This document shows, piece by piece, positions 7,776 to 15,720 of a stretch of 64,000 nt of DNA. Origin of the DNA: an uncultured Nocardioides sp. (GTDB lineage Bacteria; Actinomycetota; Actinomycetes; Propionibacteriales; Nocardioidaceae). A program made the translations under genes and the position numbers. Position 1 is the first letter of the stretch. Each line of letters starts with the position of its first letter. The notes beneath the pieces were generated by a model. It ran no database searches. It was not told where the DNA came from and was given only the letters and a program-made list of their open reading frames with translations. The stretch is taken from the NCBI RefSeq assembly GCF_947489365.1, contig NZ_CANLDB010000002.1:682001-746000 (forward strand). The letters are read 5' to 3'.

Positions 7776-8354
7776 GTGGCCGCCTCGTCGATCGACCTCG
7801 GTCTGGACGACGCGCTCGACGCGGAGATCCGTCGGCAGTGGCTGTTGCTGGCCGACGCCGGGTTGCCGAGCCTCGCTGAGCACCCGGGGGTGTCGAACGC
7901 CCCGCACGTCACGCTCGCGCAACGGCGACGCCTGCCCCCGCCCGACGCCGTACGCCGGGCCGCGGCGCGGCTGCCGGTCCCGCTGACGCTGACGGGCCTG
8001 CTGGTGCTGCCGACCCGGCGGGGGCTCGTCCTCGCCCGGGCGGTCACCGCGGACGACGCGCTGCTGGCGCTGCACGCCGAGGTGGTCGGCCTGGTCGACG
8101 CGGCGTCCGACCGCGAGCCGTGGCCGCCGGCCGCGCACACCGCGCCGGGCGCGTGGACGCCGCACGTCACCCTCGCCGTCGGACTCGAGCCCGACCAGGT
8201 CGCCCGGGCCCTCGACGTCCTCCCGCTCGGCGTGCTCTCCGGTGAGGGCACCACGCTGCGTCACTGGGACGCCCGCGCGCAGGAGCTGACCGTGCTGGTT
8301 CCTGACGTTTCGACCCTGGATCGGCCGGGATCCGGGTCAGGACGTCAGGACTGA
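7776..8354 (+). CDS. 2'-5' RNA ligase-like / 2H phosphoesterase superfamily protein
   Basis: The 192-residue protein from a GTG start 14 bp after the previous stop has two H-x-T motifs in the contexts PHVTLAQ (about residues 46-52) and PHVTLAV (about 129-135). These are the paired catalytic histidine motifs of the 2H phosphoesterase superfamily (2'-5' RNA ligase, cyclic nucleotide phosphodiesterase). The second domain half repeats the first in layout, as expected. Likely activity is on a 2',3'-cyclic phosphate or 2'-5' linkage; no substrate can be named. The last 10 bp overlap the end of the convergent amidase gene. Confidence 0.75.
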   Translation: MAASSIDLGLDDALDAEIRRQWLLLADAGLPSLAEHPGVSNAPHVTLAQRRRLPPPDAVRRAAARLPVPLTLTGLLVLPTRRGLVLARAVTADDALLALHAEVVGLVDAASDREPWPPAAHTAPGAWTPHVTLAVGLEPDQVARALDVLPLGVLSGEGTTLRHWDARAQELTVLVPDVSTLDRPGSGSGRQD

Positions 8355-9748
8355 GCCGCCAGGGTCTCCAGCGCCGCCGCGCACTCGAGCAGGAACCGGT
8401 CGCGGCCGTGGGCGGCGACGAGCTGGAGACCGACGGGGAGGCCGTCGGCGGTGCGGCCGTAGGGCACCGAGATGGCGGGGCAGCCGGTGACGGTGATGAG
8501 GTACGCCGCCCGCATCCAGTCCAGGTAGCTCTCCGTCGGCTCGCCGTTGATGGCGGTCGGGTACTCCACCTCCGCCGGGAACGGCGGCACCTGCGAGGCC
8601 GGCAGGACCAGCAGGTCGTGGTCCACGAAGAACGCCCGCATGCGGTGGGCCAGCGTCGTGCGGCCGGCGTACGCGCGGGCGACGTCGGCGCCGGTCAGCG
8701 ACTCCCCCGCCCGGATGTTGTCGGCCAGCGAGGCCTTGAACGCGTCCGGGTGGGCCGCGAGGCGCTCGGCGAACGTCGCCTGGAAGTGCCAGGCCCGCAG
8801 GGTCCGGAAGACGTCCTCCCCCTCCCGGAGGTCGGGGACGTCGCCGGAGACCTCGGCGCCCGCGGCGACGAGGGTGTCGGCCGACGAGGTCACGATCGAG
8901 GCGACCTCCCGGTCGCAGGCGAAGGCCCCACCGAGGTCCGGGGTGACCGCGATCCGCAGCCCGGACAGCGAGCCCGACAGCGGCGGCGCGTACGACGACC
9001 CGGCGTCACCGAGGGCCTGCGGGGCGCGGGCGTCCGGCCCGGCCATCACCGACAGCAGCAGCGCGACGTCGTCGACGGTGCGGCCCATCGGCCCGCCGGT
9101 CGACGTGGTCTCCCAGTGGTTCGCGGCGGGCCACTGCGGCACCCGGCCGAGCGTCGGGCGCAGCCCCACGACACCACAGAACGACGCCGGGTTGCGCAGC
9201 GAGCCGCCCATGTCGGAGCCGTCCGCGAGCGGGACCATCCCCGACGCCAGCGCGCTGGCCGCGCCCCCGCTCGAGCCACCGGCGGAACGGGAGGTGTCGT
9301 GCGGGTTCAGCGTGGTCCCGAAGACCCGGTTGAAGGTGTGGGAGCCCGCGGCGAACTCCGGCACGTTCGTCTTCCCGACCACCACGACGCCGGCCCGCCG
9401 TACCCGCTCGACGATCAGCTCGTCGGCGGCGGGGACGTGGTCGGCGTACAGCACGGAGCCGTACGTCGTGCGCCACCCGGCGACCTCGTGGGTGTCCTTG
9501 AACGCGAACGGCAGCCCGTGCAGCGGTCCCACCTCCGCGCCCGAGGCGAGGGCCTCGTCGGCCGCGGCCGCGCCCTCGCGGGCGCGCTCGGGGTCGAGGG
9601 ACACGATCGCGTTCAGCTCGGGGTTGCGCGCCCCGATCCGGTCCAGGTGGAGGTCGAGCAGCTCCCGGGCGCTGATCTGCTTCGCCCGGACGGCGGCCGC
9701 CTGGGCGCGGGCGGTGGAGTCGGGGGTCAGGTCCGCCTGCCGCGTCAC
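8345..9748 (-). CDS. Amidase signature family enzyme (ureidomalonase or malonamidase candidate)
   Basis: The 467-residue protein has the amidase-signature triad: Lys84 in LPFAFKDT, the cis-Ser of GGSSGG (residues 157-162, Ser159) and Ser183 in SDMGGSLRNP. The 24-residue spacing between the serines fits the family. It starts at a GTG overlapping the coxG stop by 4 bp, so it is the last gene of the permease-Mo hydroxylase-coxG operon. Amidase-signature enzymes hydrolyse C-N amide bonds; malonamidase E2 of this family cleaves malonamate. Here it could cleave ureidomalonate (as ureidomalonase) or the malonamate left after transcarbamylation. Both are inferences from context. Confidence 0.9.
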   Translation of the reverse strand: MTRQADLTPDSTARAQAAAVRAKQISARELLDLHLDRIGARNPELNAIVSLDPERAREGAAAADEALASGAEVGPLHGLPFAFKDTHEVAGWRTTYGSVLYADHVPAADELIVERVRRAGVVVVGKTNVPEFAAGSHTFNRVFGTTLNPHDTSRSAGGSSGGAASALASGMVPLADGSDMGGSLRNPASFCGVVGLRPTLGRVPQWPAANHWETTSTGGPMGRTVDDVALLLSVMAGPDARAPQALGDAGSSYAPPLSGSLSGLRIAVTPDLGGAFACDREVASIVTSSADTLVAAGAEVSGDVPDLREGEDVFRTLRAWHFQATFAERLAAHPDAFKASLADNIRAGESLTGADVARAYAGRTTLAHRMRAFFVDHDLLVLPASQVPPFPAEVEYPTAINGEPTESYLDWMRAAYLITVTGCPAISVPYGRTADGLPVGLQLVAAHGRDRFLLECAAALETLAAQS

Positions 9749-10371
9749 GAGCGGCGCCCGAAGACCCCGCCGAGGACGACGCCCAGCGCGACCAGGCCGG
9801 CGCCGACCGCGACGCCGCGGAGGAAGTCGGTGGGGGACGACGCCGCGGCCGGGGCGCCGTACACCGGGCCGGAGGCGGCAGCCGCGGGCGCACCCTCCTG
9901 CTCGACCACCTCCTTCACGACCACGTCGGTCGGAGGCGTCTCGATGGCCTTCGCGACGTTGCCGAAGAACTCCCCGGCCATCCGCTTCGAGACGCTGGAG
10001 AGCATCCGCTGCCCCACCCCGCCGACCATGCCGCCGACGGTCGCGTCGGCGTCGTACGCGATGCGGGTGCGGCCGCCGAGGTCCTCGAAGCGGACGGCGA
10101 CGGTCGCGTCGACCGTGCCGGGCGCACCGGCGCCGGTCAGCCGCATGGTGAGCGAGTCGTGGGGCGCGAGCTCGGACAGCGCGCACGACCCGTCGTACGT
10201 GCCCTTGATCGCGGCGACGCCGGCGGTGACGGTCATGTCGTAGGCGTGCTCGCCCGTCGACTCCAGCCGCGAGCAGCCGGGGATGGCCGCGACCAGGACC
10301 CGCGGGTCGAGGATCGCGTCCCACACCACCTGCGGCGGGTGGGCGACGTCGTTCGCGCCGGAGATCTTCAT
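9745..10371 (-). CDS. coxG: CoxG-family (SRPBCC) protein with C-terminal membrane anchor
   Basis: The 208-residue protein begins MKISGANDVAHPPQVVWD and contains DPRVLVAAIPGCSRLE, YDMTVTAGVAAIKGTYDG and RTRIAYDADATVGGMVGG, typical of CoxG. CoxG proteins bind to or recruit molybdenum hydroxylases at the membrane, as shown for CO dehydrogenase and proposed to deliver quinone. A hydrophobic helix at about residues 180-203 (FLRGVAVGAGLVALGVVLGG) followed by GRRS would anchor it. It lies 13 bp after the large-subunit gene and overlaps the amidase. This suggests that the Mo hydroxylase passes electrons to the respiratory chain rather than to NAD. Confidence 0.88.
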   Translation of the reverse strand: MKISGANDVAHPPQVVWDAILDPRVLVAAIPGCSRLESTGEHAYDMTVTAGVAAIKGTYDGSCALSELAPHDSLTMRLTGAGAPGTVDATVAVRFEDLGGRTRIAYDADATVGGMVGGVGQRMLSSVSKRMAGEFFGNVAKAIETPPTDVVVKEVVEQEGAPAAAASGPVYGAPAAASSPTDFLRGVAVGAGLVALGVVLGGVFGRRS

Positions 10372-10384
10372 GCGGCGGTGCTCC

Positions 10385-12763
10385 TCAGGACTGCGCCAGT
10401 CGCAGCTCGAAGAGCTCCGACGGCGAGATGGGCATGGCGGTGATCGGGAAGCCCTCGGCGTCCTCGATGGCGGCGGCGAAGACGGCGGCGGACGGGATGA
10501 CCCCGGCCTCGCCGGCGCCCTTGATGCCGAGCGGGTTGAGCGGCGAGGGGGTCTCGAGGTGGTCGACGTCGATGCCGTCGGGGACCTCGCTGACGTAGGG
10601 CATGAGGAAGTCCATGAACGACGCGTTCAGCAGCTGCCCGGACTCGTCGTACGCCATCCGCTCGTAGAGCGCCCCGCCCACGCCCTGCGCGACGCCGCCG
10701 TGGATCTGGCCCTCGACGATCATCGGGTTGATCAGCGTGCCGCAGTCGTGGACGACGGCGTACTGGACGATCCGGATCTCCGCGGTGTCCGGGTCGGTCT
10801 CGACGATCACGGCGTGCATGCCGGACGCGAACGTCGCCCGCTCGGGCGAGTAGAAGTCGCGGCCCTCGAGCCCCGGCTCGTCGTCCTCGGCGACCGGCGG
10901 CTTGCCCGGGTCGCCGACCTGGAACTGGGTCGCCCGCTTCGAGGCCTCGTCGAAGGCGTAGCGCAGCGGGTTCGACAGCACCGAGATCGTCCCGAGGTCG
11001 AGGCTCACCTCCGGGGCGCCCTTCACGGACACGACCCCGTCGACGATCTGCAGGTCGTCCTCGGACGCCTCGAGGGCGTCGGCGGCGATCCGCAGCGCCT
11101 TCTCCCGCGCCCGCCTGGCGGCGAGGTGGATCGCCGACCCGCTCATCACCGCGGCGCGGGAGGCGAACGTGCCGACGGCGTACGGCATCCGGCGGGTGTC
11201 GCCCGTGACCACCTCGACGTCGGAGAAGCGACAGCCGAGCTCGTCGGCGACGAGCTGCGCGAAGACGGTCTGGTGGCCCTGCCCCTGGCTGGTCAGCCCG
11301 GTCGCGACCTTCACCTTGCCGGTGGTCTCGACGTGCACGTGCGCGCCCTCGTACGGACCCACGCCGGTGCCCTCGACGTAGCAGGCGAGGCCGATGCCGA
11401 GCTTCCGTCCCTCGGCGGCCGCCGCGGCCTTCCTCGCGGGGAACGAGTCCCAGTCGACGAGCGCCTTGATCTTGTCGAGCATCTCCGGGTAGTTGCCGGA
11501 GTCGTACGTCAGCGGGCGGCCGTCCTGGAAGACCAGGTGGTGCTCGTAGGGGAACTCGTCGGGCTGGATCAGGTTGACCCGGCGGACCTCGGTGCGGTCC
11601 TTCCCGAGGTACGCCGCGATCGCGTCCATCGTGCGCTCCATCGCGTAGCAGCCCTGCGGACGCCCGGCGCCGCGGTACGGCGTGACGATGACGGTGTTCG
11701 TGTAGAGCGAGTGGAAGACGACCCGGTAGGCGCCCGGCTTGTACGGCCCGAGCAGCTGGGTCGAGGTGATGATCGGGACGATCAGCCCGTACGGCGTGTA
11801 CGCGCCGTGGTCGTGCCAGAACTCGACGTCGAGCCCGAGCAGGCGGCCCTCGTCGTCGAAGCCGACCTCGACGTGCTGGACCTGGGCGCGCTCGTGGGCG
11901 GAGGAGATGAAGTGCTCGCGGCGGTCCTCGGTGAACTTCACCGGCCGCCCGAGCGCACGGGCGGCGTACGGGACGAGGAGCTCCTCGGGCCACGGGTGGT
12001 TGATCTTCACGCCGAAGCCGCCGCCGACGTCGGGGGTGATGACGTCGACCTGGCCGAGGTCCAGGCCGAGCTTGACCGCCACGGCGGCGCGGACGCCGGT
12101 GGAGGACTGGGTGGAGGTCCACACCTGCAGCCGGTCCAGCGCCGGCTCCCAGCGGGCCACGGTGCCGCGGCCCTCCAGCGGCATGCAGGCGCTGCGCTCG
12201 ATGTCGAGGTCGAGGCTGAGCCGGTGCGGGGCGGCCGCGACGGCGGCGGGCGCGTCGCCGGTCTGCTGCTCGAGGCGGGCCCCGAGGTTGCCGGGCACGT
12301 CGTCGTGGACCAGGCGGTCGGCGCGCCGGGCGGCGTCGATGCCGACGACGGCCGGCAGGACGTCGTACGTCACCCTCACCTTGCCGACGGCGTCCTCGGC
12401 GACGTAGCGGTCGGTCGCGACGATGAACGCGACGGCCTCGCCGACGTAGTTCACCTCGTCCTTGGCCAGGGCGTACTGCGTGCGGCCGTGGGTGAGCGCC
12501 GGGTGCGGGATGAGCAGCGGCAGCGGGTCGGCCATCGGGCCGGTGAGGTCGTCGTGGGTGAACACGGCGTGGACGCCCTCGACGTCGAGGACGGCGTCGA
12601 CGTCGATGTCGACGATCCGGGCGTGCGCGTGGGGCGAGCGGACGACGGCGGCGTGCAGCAGGCCCGGCCCGACGTCGAGGTCGTCGGCGTACGCTCCCTG
12701 GCCGCGGAGCAGCCGGTCGTCCTCGACGCGCTGGACGCCCTGGCCCATGAGCTTGGTGGTCAT
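10385..12763 (-). CDS. Molybdenum hydroxylase large subunit (xanthine dehydrogenase family; candidate uracil/thymine dehydrogenase)
   Basis: The 792-residue protein is the Mo-cofactor subunit of a xanthine dehydrogenase/CO dehydrogenase-type enzyme. GVQRVEDDRLLRGQGAYADD, GGFGVKINHPWPEE and the C-terminal GIKGAGEAGVIPS, with the catalytic Glu in GAGEAG, are visible. The CO dehydrogenase active-site loop AYRCSFR is replaced by YRGAGRPQ, so CO is not the substrate. Its start overlaps the Fe-S subunit stop (ATGA). With a uracil-type permease upstream and a probable barbiturase in the island, hydroxylation of uracil or thymine to (methyl)barbiturate is the best guess; purines or other azaheterocycles are possible. 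Confidence 0.9.
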   Translation of the reverse strand: MTTKLMGQGVQRVEDDRLLRGQGAYADDLDVGPGLLHAAVVRSPHAHARIVDIDVDAVLDVEGVHAVFTHDDLTGPMADPLPLLIPHPALTHGRTQYALAKDEVNYVGEAVAFIVATDRYVAEDAVGKVRVTYDVLPAVVGIDAARRADRLVHDDVPGNLGARLEQQTGDAPAAVAAAPHRLSLDLDIERSACMPLEGRGTVARWEPALDRLQVWTSTQSSTGVRAAVAVKLGLDLGQVDVITPDVGGGFGVKINHPWPEELLVPYAARALGRPVKFTEDRREHFISSAHERAQVQHVEVGFDDEGRLLGLDVEFWHDHGAYTPYGLIVPIITSTQLLGPYKPGAYRVVFHSLYTNTVIVTPYRGAGRPQGCYAMERTMDAIAAYLGKDRTEVRRVNLIQPDEFPYEHHLVFQDGRPLTYDSGNYPEMLDKIKALVDWDSFPARKAAAAAEGRKLGIGLACYVEGTGVGPYEGAHVHVETTGKVKVATGLTSQGQGHQTVFAQLVADELGCRFSDVEVVTGDTRRMPYAVGTFASRAAVMSGSAIHLAARRAREKALRIAADALEASEDDLQIVDGVVSVKGAPEVSLDLGTISVLSNPLRYAFDEASKRATQFQVGDPGKPPVAEDDEPGLEGRDFYSPERATFASGMHAVIVETDPDTAEIRIVQYAVVHDCGTLINPMIVEGQIHGGVAQGVGGALYERMAYDESGQLLNASFMDFLMPYVSEVPDGIDVDHLETPSPLNPLGIKGAGEAGVIPSAAVFAAAIEDAEGFPITAMPISPSELFELRLAQS

Positions 12764-13281
12764 GGGCGCTCCTGCCCCTCGCGCCGGAGCACGGCCGCGC
12801 GCTCCACGGCGGCGACGATGTTCTGGTAGCCGGTGCAGCGGCAGAGGTTGCCGCCGATCATCTCCCGGGCCTCCTCGTGGCTGGGGTCGGGGTTCTCCTC
12901 CAGCCCGGCGGTGATCGTGGTGAGGAAGCCGGGGGTGCAGAAGCCGCACTGCAGGCCGTGGCACTCGCGGAACGCCTGCTGCACCGGGCCCAGCGACCCG
13001 TCGGGGTGCGTGAGCCCCTCGACGGTCGTGATGTCGACCTCGACGGCCGCCACCGCGAACATGAGGCAGGCGCGGGCGGGCCGGCCGTCGACGAGGACGG
13101 TGCAGGCGCCGCAGACGCCGTGCTCGCAGCCGACGTGGGTGCCGGTCATCCCCAGGTCGTGGCGCAGCGCGTCGCTGAGCAGCCGTCGCGCCGGGACCCG
13201 CAGGTCGTGGACGACGCCGTTGACGCGCAGGCGGACGTCGTACAGGTCCTCGCCGGTCTGCTGGTCGGTCGAGAGGGTCAT
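12760..13281 (-). CDS. Molybdenum hydroxylase 2Fe-2S subunit
   Basis: The 173-residue protein binds two [2Fe-2S] clusters. An N-terminal plant-ferredoxin-type site has Cys52, Cys57, Cys60 and Cys72 (CEHGVCGACTV...ARAC), and a C-terminal site has CGFCTPG and CRCTGY. It carries electrons from the Mo site to the FAD subunit. The ATG was chosen because it overlaps the FAD-subunit stop by 4 bp, as in the other junctions of this operon. Gene order permease-FAD-FeS-Mo-coxG-amidase is tightly coupled. Confidence 0.93.
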   Translation of the reverse strand: MTLSTDQQTGEDLYDVRLRVNGVVHDLRVPARRLLSDALRHDLGMTGTHVGCEHGVCGACTVLVDGRPARACLMFAVAAVEVDITTVEGLTHPDGSLGPVQQAFRECHGLQCGFCTPGFLTTITAGLEENPDPSHEEAREMIGGNLCRCTGYQNIVAAVERAAVLRREGQERP

Positions 13282-14111
13282 GCGGCTCCCTGTCTGGACT
13301 GGCGGTGCTCGTGGGCCTCGCGCAGCACGCGGGCGGTGAGGACGCGGACGAGCTGGGCCCGGTACGCCGCGGAGGCGTGGACGTCGCCCCCCGGGGCGAG
13401 GTGGGCCAGCGCCGCCTCGCCGGCGTCGGCCGGGTCCACCCCGGTGACGTCGACGACGGTCGGCACGTCGTTCACCGACAGGTACCCGACGCGGGCCGCG
13501 GTGGCGTCCACGTGGGCGGCGACGCCGACCATCGCGTAGTCGCCGTGGCGGCGGGCGATCTCGGCGAACCCGACACCGGCGTCGTCCGCGAGCGCCGGGA
13601 ACCACGCGGAGGTCGCGACCTCGTCGGGGGCCAGCGAGGACTCCAGCAGGCCGAGGAACAGGTCGGCGGCCGCGATCGTGCGGCGGCCCGAGCCGCCCAC
13701 GACGTCCACGCTGCCGCCGAGGACGGCGAGCACGACGGGCATCTCCGCCGCGGCGTCGGCGTGCACGATCGACCCCACCGTGGTGCCGCGGTTGCGGATC
13801 GTCGGGTGCGCCACGTGCGACAGGGCGGCGCTCACCAGCGGCTGCACCCGTCGGACGTCGGCGCTGGCGAGGACGTCGGCGTGCCGCACCATCGCGCCCA
13901 CCCGGACCCCCTCGGCGTCCACGGCCAGGGTGTCGAGGCCCTCGACCGCCGAGACGTCGACGATCGTCGCCGGCCCTGCCAGGCGCATCGTGAGCAGCGG
14001 CACCAGGCTCTGCCCACCCGCCATCACCTTCGCGTCCGGCTCGGAGGCCAGCAGCGCGACGGCCTCGTCGAGCGTGCGCGGGCGGTGGTAGGCGAAGGGG
14101 GCGGGCTTCAT
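13278..14111 (-). CDS. Molybdenum hydroxylase FAD-binding subunit
   Basis: The 277-residue protein matches the medium FAD subunit of CO dehydrogenase-type enzymes. AGGQSLVPLLTMRL (about residues 31-44) and TIRNRGTTVGSIVHADAAAE (about 105-124) are the two FAD-contact motifs. It accepts electrons from the Fe-S subunit. Start and stop overlap the neighbouring genes by 4 bp. Together with the next two genes it forms a heterotrimeric hydroxylase, the architecture expected for an actinobacterial uracil/thymine dehydrogenase. Confidence 0.92.
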   Translation of the reverse strand: MKPAPFAYHRPRTLDEAVALLASEPDAKVMAGGQSLVPLLTMRLAGPATIVDVSAVEGLDTLAVDAEGVRVGAMVRHADVLASADVRRVQPLVSAALSHVAHPTIRNRGTTVGSIVHADAAAEMPVVLAVLGGSVDVVGGSGRRTIAAADLFLGLLESSLAPDEVATSAWFPALADDAGVGFAEIARRHGDYAMVGVAAHVDATAARVGYLSVNDVPTVVDVTGVDPADAGEAALAHLAPGGDVHASAAYRAQLVRVLTARVLREAHEHRQSRQGAA

Positions 14112-15466
14112 AGCGCCTTGGTCACCTCGCCGGACGTGCTGGACTTCCCGGTGCGGGCGAGGTGGAAGTAGAGGATGACCAGCAGGGTGCCGAACGCGAT
14201 GCCGGACAGCTGGAAGTCGTCGGTGATCACCAGGGTCACGTTGCCGACGCCGACGATGATCCCGGCGGCGAGGCCGACGAGGTTGACGGGGTTGCCGAAG
14301 TCGACCCTGTTCTCGACCCAGATCTTGGCGCCCACCAGGCCGATCATCCCGTAGAGGACGACGGTGATGCCGCCGAGCACGCCGCCGGGGGTGGCGTTGA
14401 CGATGGCGCCGAACTTCGGGCAGAGGCCGAGCAGGATCGCGACGGCCGCGGCGACGTAGTACGCCGCGGTCGAGTAGACCTTGGTGGCGCTCATGACGCC
14501 GATGTTCTCCGCGTACGTCGTCGTCGGGGAGCCGCCGAACGCGCTCGCGAACGCAGTGGCGAGGCCGTCCGCGCCGATGGCGCGGCCCATGTAGGGGTCG
14601 AGGTCCTCGCCGGTCATGTCAGCGACGGCCTTCACGTGACCGAGGTTCTCGGCGATGAGCGCGACCACGCCGGGGAGCACCAGCAGGACGAAGGTCAGCG
14701 AGACGCTCGGGCCGTGCACCACGGAGACGCCGTCCGCGAGGGTGCCGCTGGGCAGGCCGATCCAGTCGGCGGCGGCCACGCCGGAGAGGTCGACGCGGTC
14801 GTGCTCGACGGGGTCGGGGCCGGTCGGCAGCACCGAGGTGATCGGGCCGAAGATCCCGTCGAACGCCCACGACAGCAGGTAGCCGAAGATCAGGGACAGG
14901 AAGACGGCGATGCGGGACCAGAAGCCGGGCAGGAGCACGGCGCCGGCGACGAGGAACGTGGCGGTCAGCAGCGCCACCCACTGGTCCTGGGGCCAGTAGG
15001 TCTGGGCGACGACGGGCGCGAGGTTGAAGCCGATCAGCATGACCACGGCACCGGTCACCGCGGGCGGCAGGACCTTGTGGATGAGGCCGACGCCGGCGAA
15101 GTGCACGAGCACCCCGACCAGGGCCAGGACGACGCCCGCGACCATGATCGCGCCGGTGACGTCGGCGGAGTCTCCACCCTGCAGCCGGATCGCCGCGACG
15201 CCGCCGACGAACGCCGCCGACGTGCCGAGGTAGCTCGGCACCCTGTTCTGGCAGATCAGCAGGAACAGCACGGTGCAGATGCCGCTGAACATGATGGCCA
15301 GGTTCGCGTCGAGGCCCATGACGAGCGGGAAGACGAACGTCGCCCCGAACATCGCGACCACGTGCTGGGCGCCCAGACCGATGGTCTTGCCCCAGGGCAG
15401 CCGCTGACGCGGTCCGACCGCCTCGCCGGGGGCCGGGTCGACCACGTCCCACTTGAACATCGACAT
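14108..15466 (-). CDS. NCS2 nucleobase:cation symporter (uracil/xanthine permease)
   Basis: The 452-residue membrane protein has about 14 hydrophobic segments and NCS2 motifs: QHVVAMFGATFVFPLVMGLD in TM1 and NLGHVKAV, FGGSPTTTYAENIGV and TPGGVLGG later. The TTTYAENIGVMSATKVYS region resembles the UraA/RutG/PyrP uracil branch more than the xanthine or urate branches, although this is a judgement from memory. It is the first gene of the Mo hydroxylase operon and overlaps the FAD subunit by 4 bp. It probably imports a pyrimidine by proton symport. A candidate operator lies about 80 bp upstream. Confidence 0.9.
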   Translation of the reverse strand: MSMFKWDVVDPAPGEAVGPRQRLPWGKTIGLGAQHVVAMFGATFVFPLVMGLDANLAIMFSGICTVLFLLICQNRVPSYLGTSAAFVGGVAAIRLQGGDSADVTGAIMVAGVVLALVGVLVHFAGVGLIHKVLPPAVTGAVVMLIGFNLAPVVAQTYWPQDQWVALLTATFLVAGAVLLPGFWSRIAVFLSLIFGYLLSWAFDGIFGPITSVLPTGPDPVEHDRVDLSGVAAADWIGLPSGTLADGVSVVHGPSVSLTFVLLVLPGVVALIAENLGHVKAVADMTGEDLDPYMGRAIGADGLATAFASAFGGSPTTTYAENIGVMSATKVYSTAAYYVAAAVAILLGLCPKFGAIVNATPGGVLGGITVVLYGMIGLVGAKIWVENRVDFGNPVNLVGLAAGIIVGVGNVTLVITDDFQLSGIAFGTLLVILYFHLARTGKSSTSGEVTKAL

Positions 15467-15545
15467 CGCGCGTCTGCCCTTCGCTCGTCCTCGGAGTCCG
15501 AGATTCCCGCCAACGTAGTGAGCCAGATCTCATGCCCTCGACGGC

Positions 15546-15562
15546 AGGGTCTGCCGAAGGAT
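15546..15562 (+). promoter_or_regulatory. Candidate operator upstream of the permease/Mo hydroxylase operon
   Basis: AGGGTCTGCCGAAGGAT shares 14 of 17 bases with AGGTTGTGCCGAAGGAT on the minus strand of the pucR/DUF2877 promoter (17062-17078). It sits about 80 bp before the permease start. Recognition by the neighbouring PucR-type protein is inferred. Confidence 0.45.
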
Positions 15563-15606
15563 GAAGGGAGCGGTTGTCACTCCTTGCAGCGGGACCTCGC
15601 ATCGCT

Positions 15607-15706
15607 GGTCGAGGTGCGACGAGCCCTGGCGAGGAGCCTCGAGACCCAGCGAGACGGACCTCGGTCGACCCACCGGGCTTCGAGGCTCGCTTCGCTCACA
15701 CCTCAC
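15607..15706. repeat. Dispersed palindromic repeat (family A), degenerate copy
   Basis: Contains GGTCGAGGTGCGACGAGC, GAGCCTCGAGACCC and, inverted, CGGGCTTCGAGGCTCGCTT. It lies in the gap between pucR and the permease, where transcription is on one strand. It is related to copies at 7424, 29658, 51575 and 55395. Confidence 0.65.
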
Positions 15707-15720
15707 CCGGCGTTGGGCGG

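Noticed and set aside
10385..13281. Carbon monoxide dehydrogenase identity for the coxL/coxS/coxM-like genes
   Set aside because: The large subunit lacks the AYRCSFR active-site loop of CO dehydrogenase and has YRGAGRPQ instead; the neighbours are nucleobase-related.
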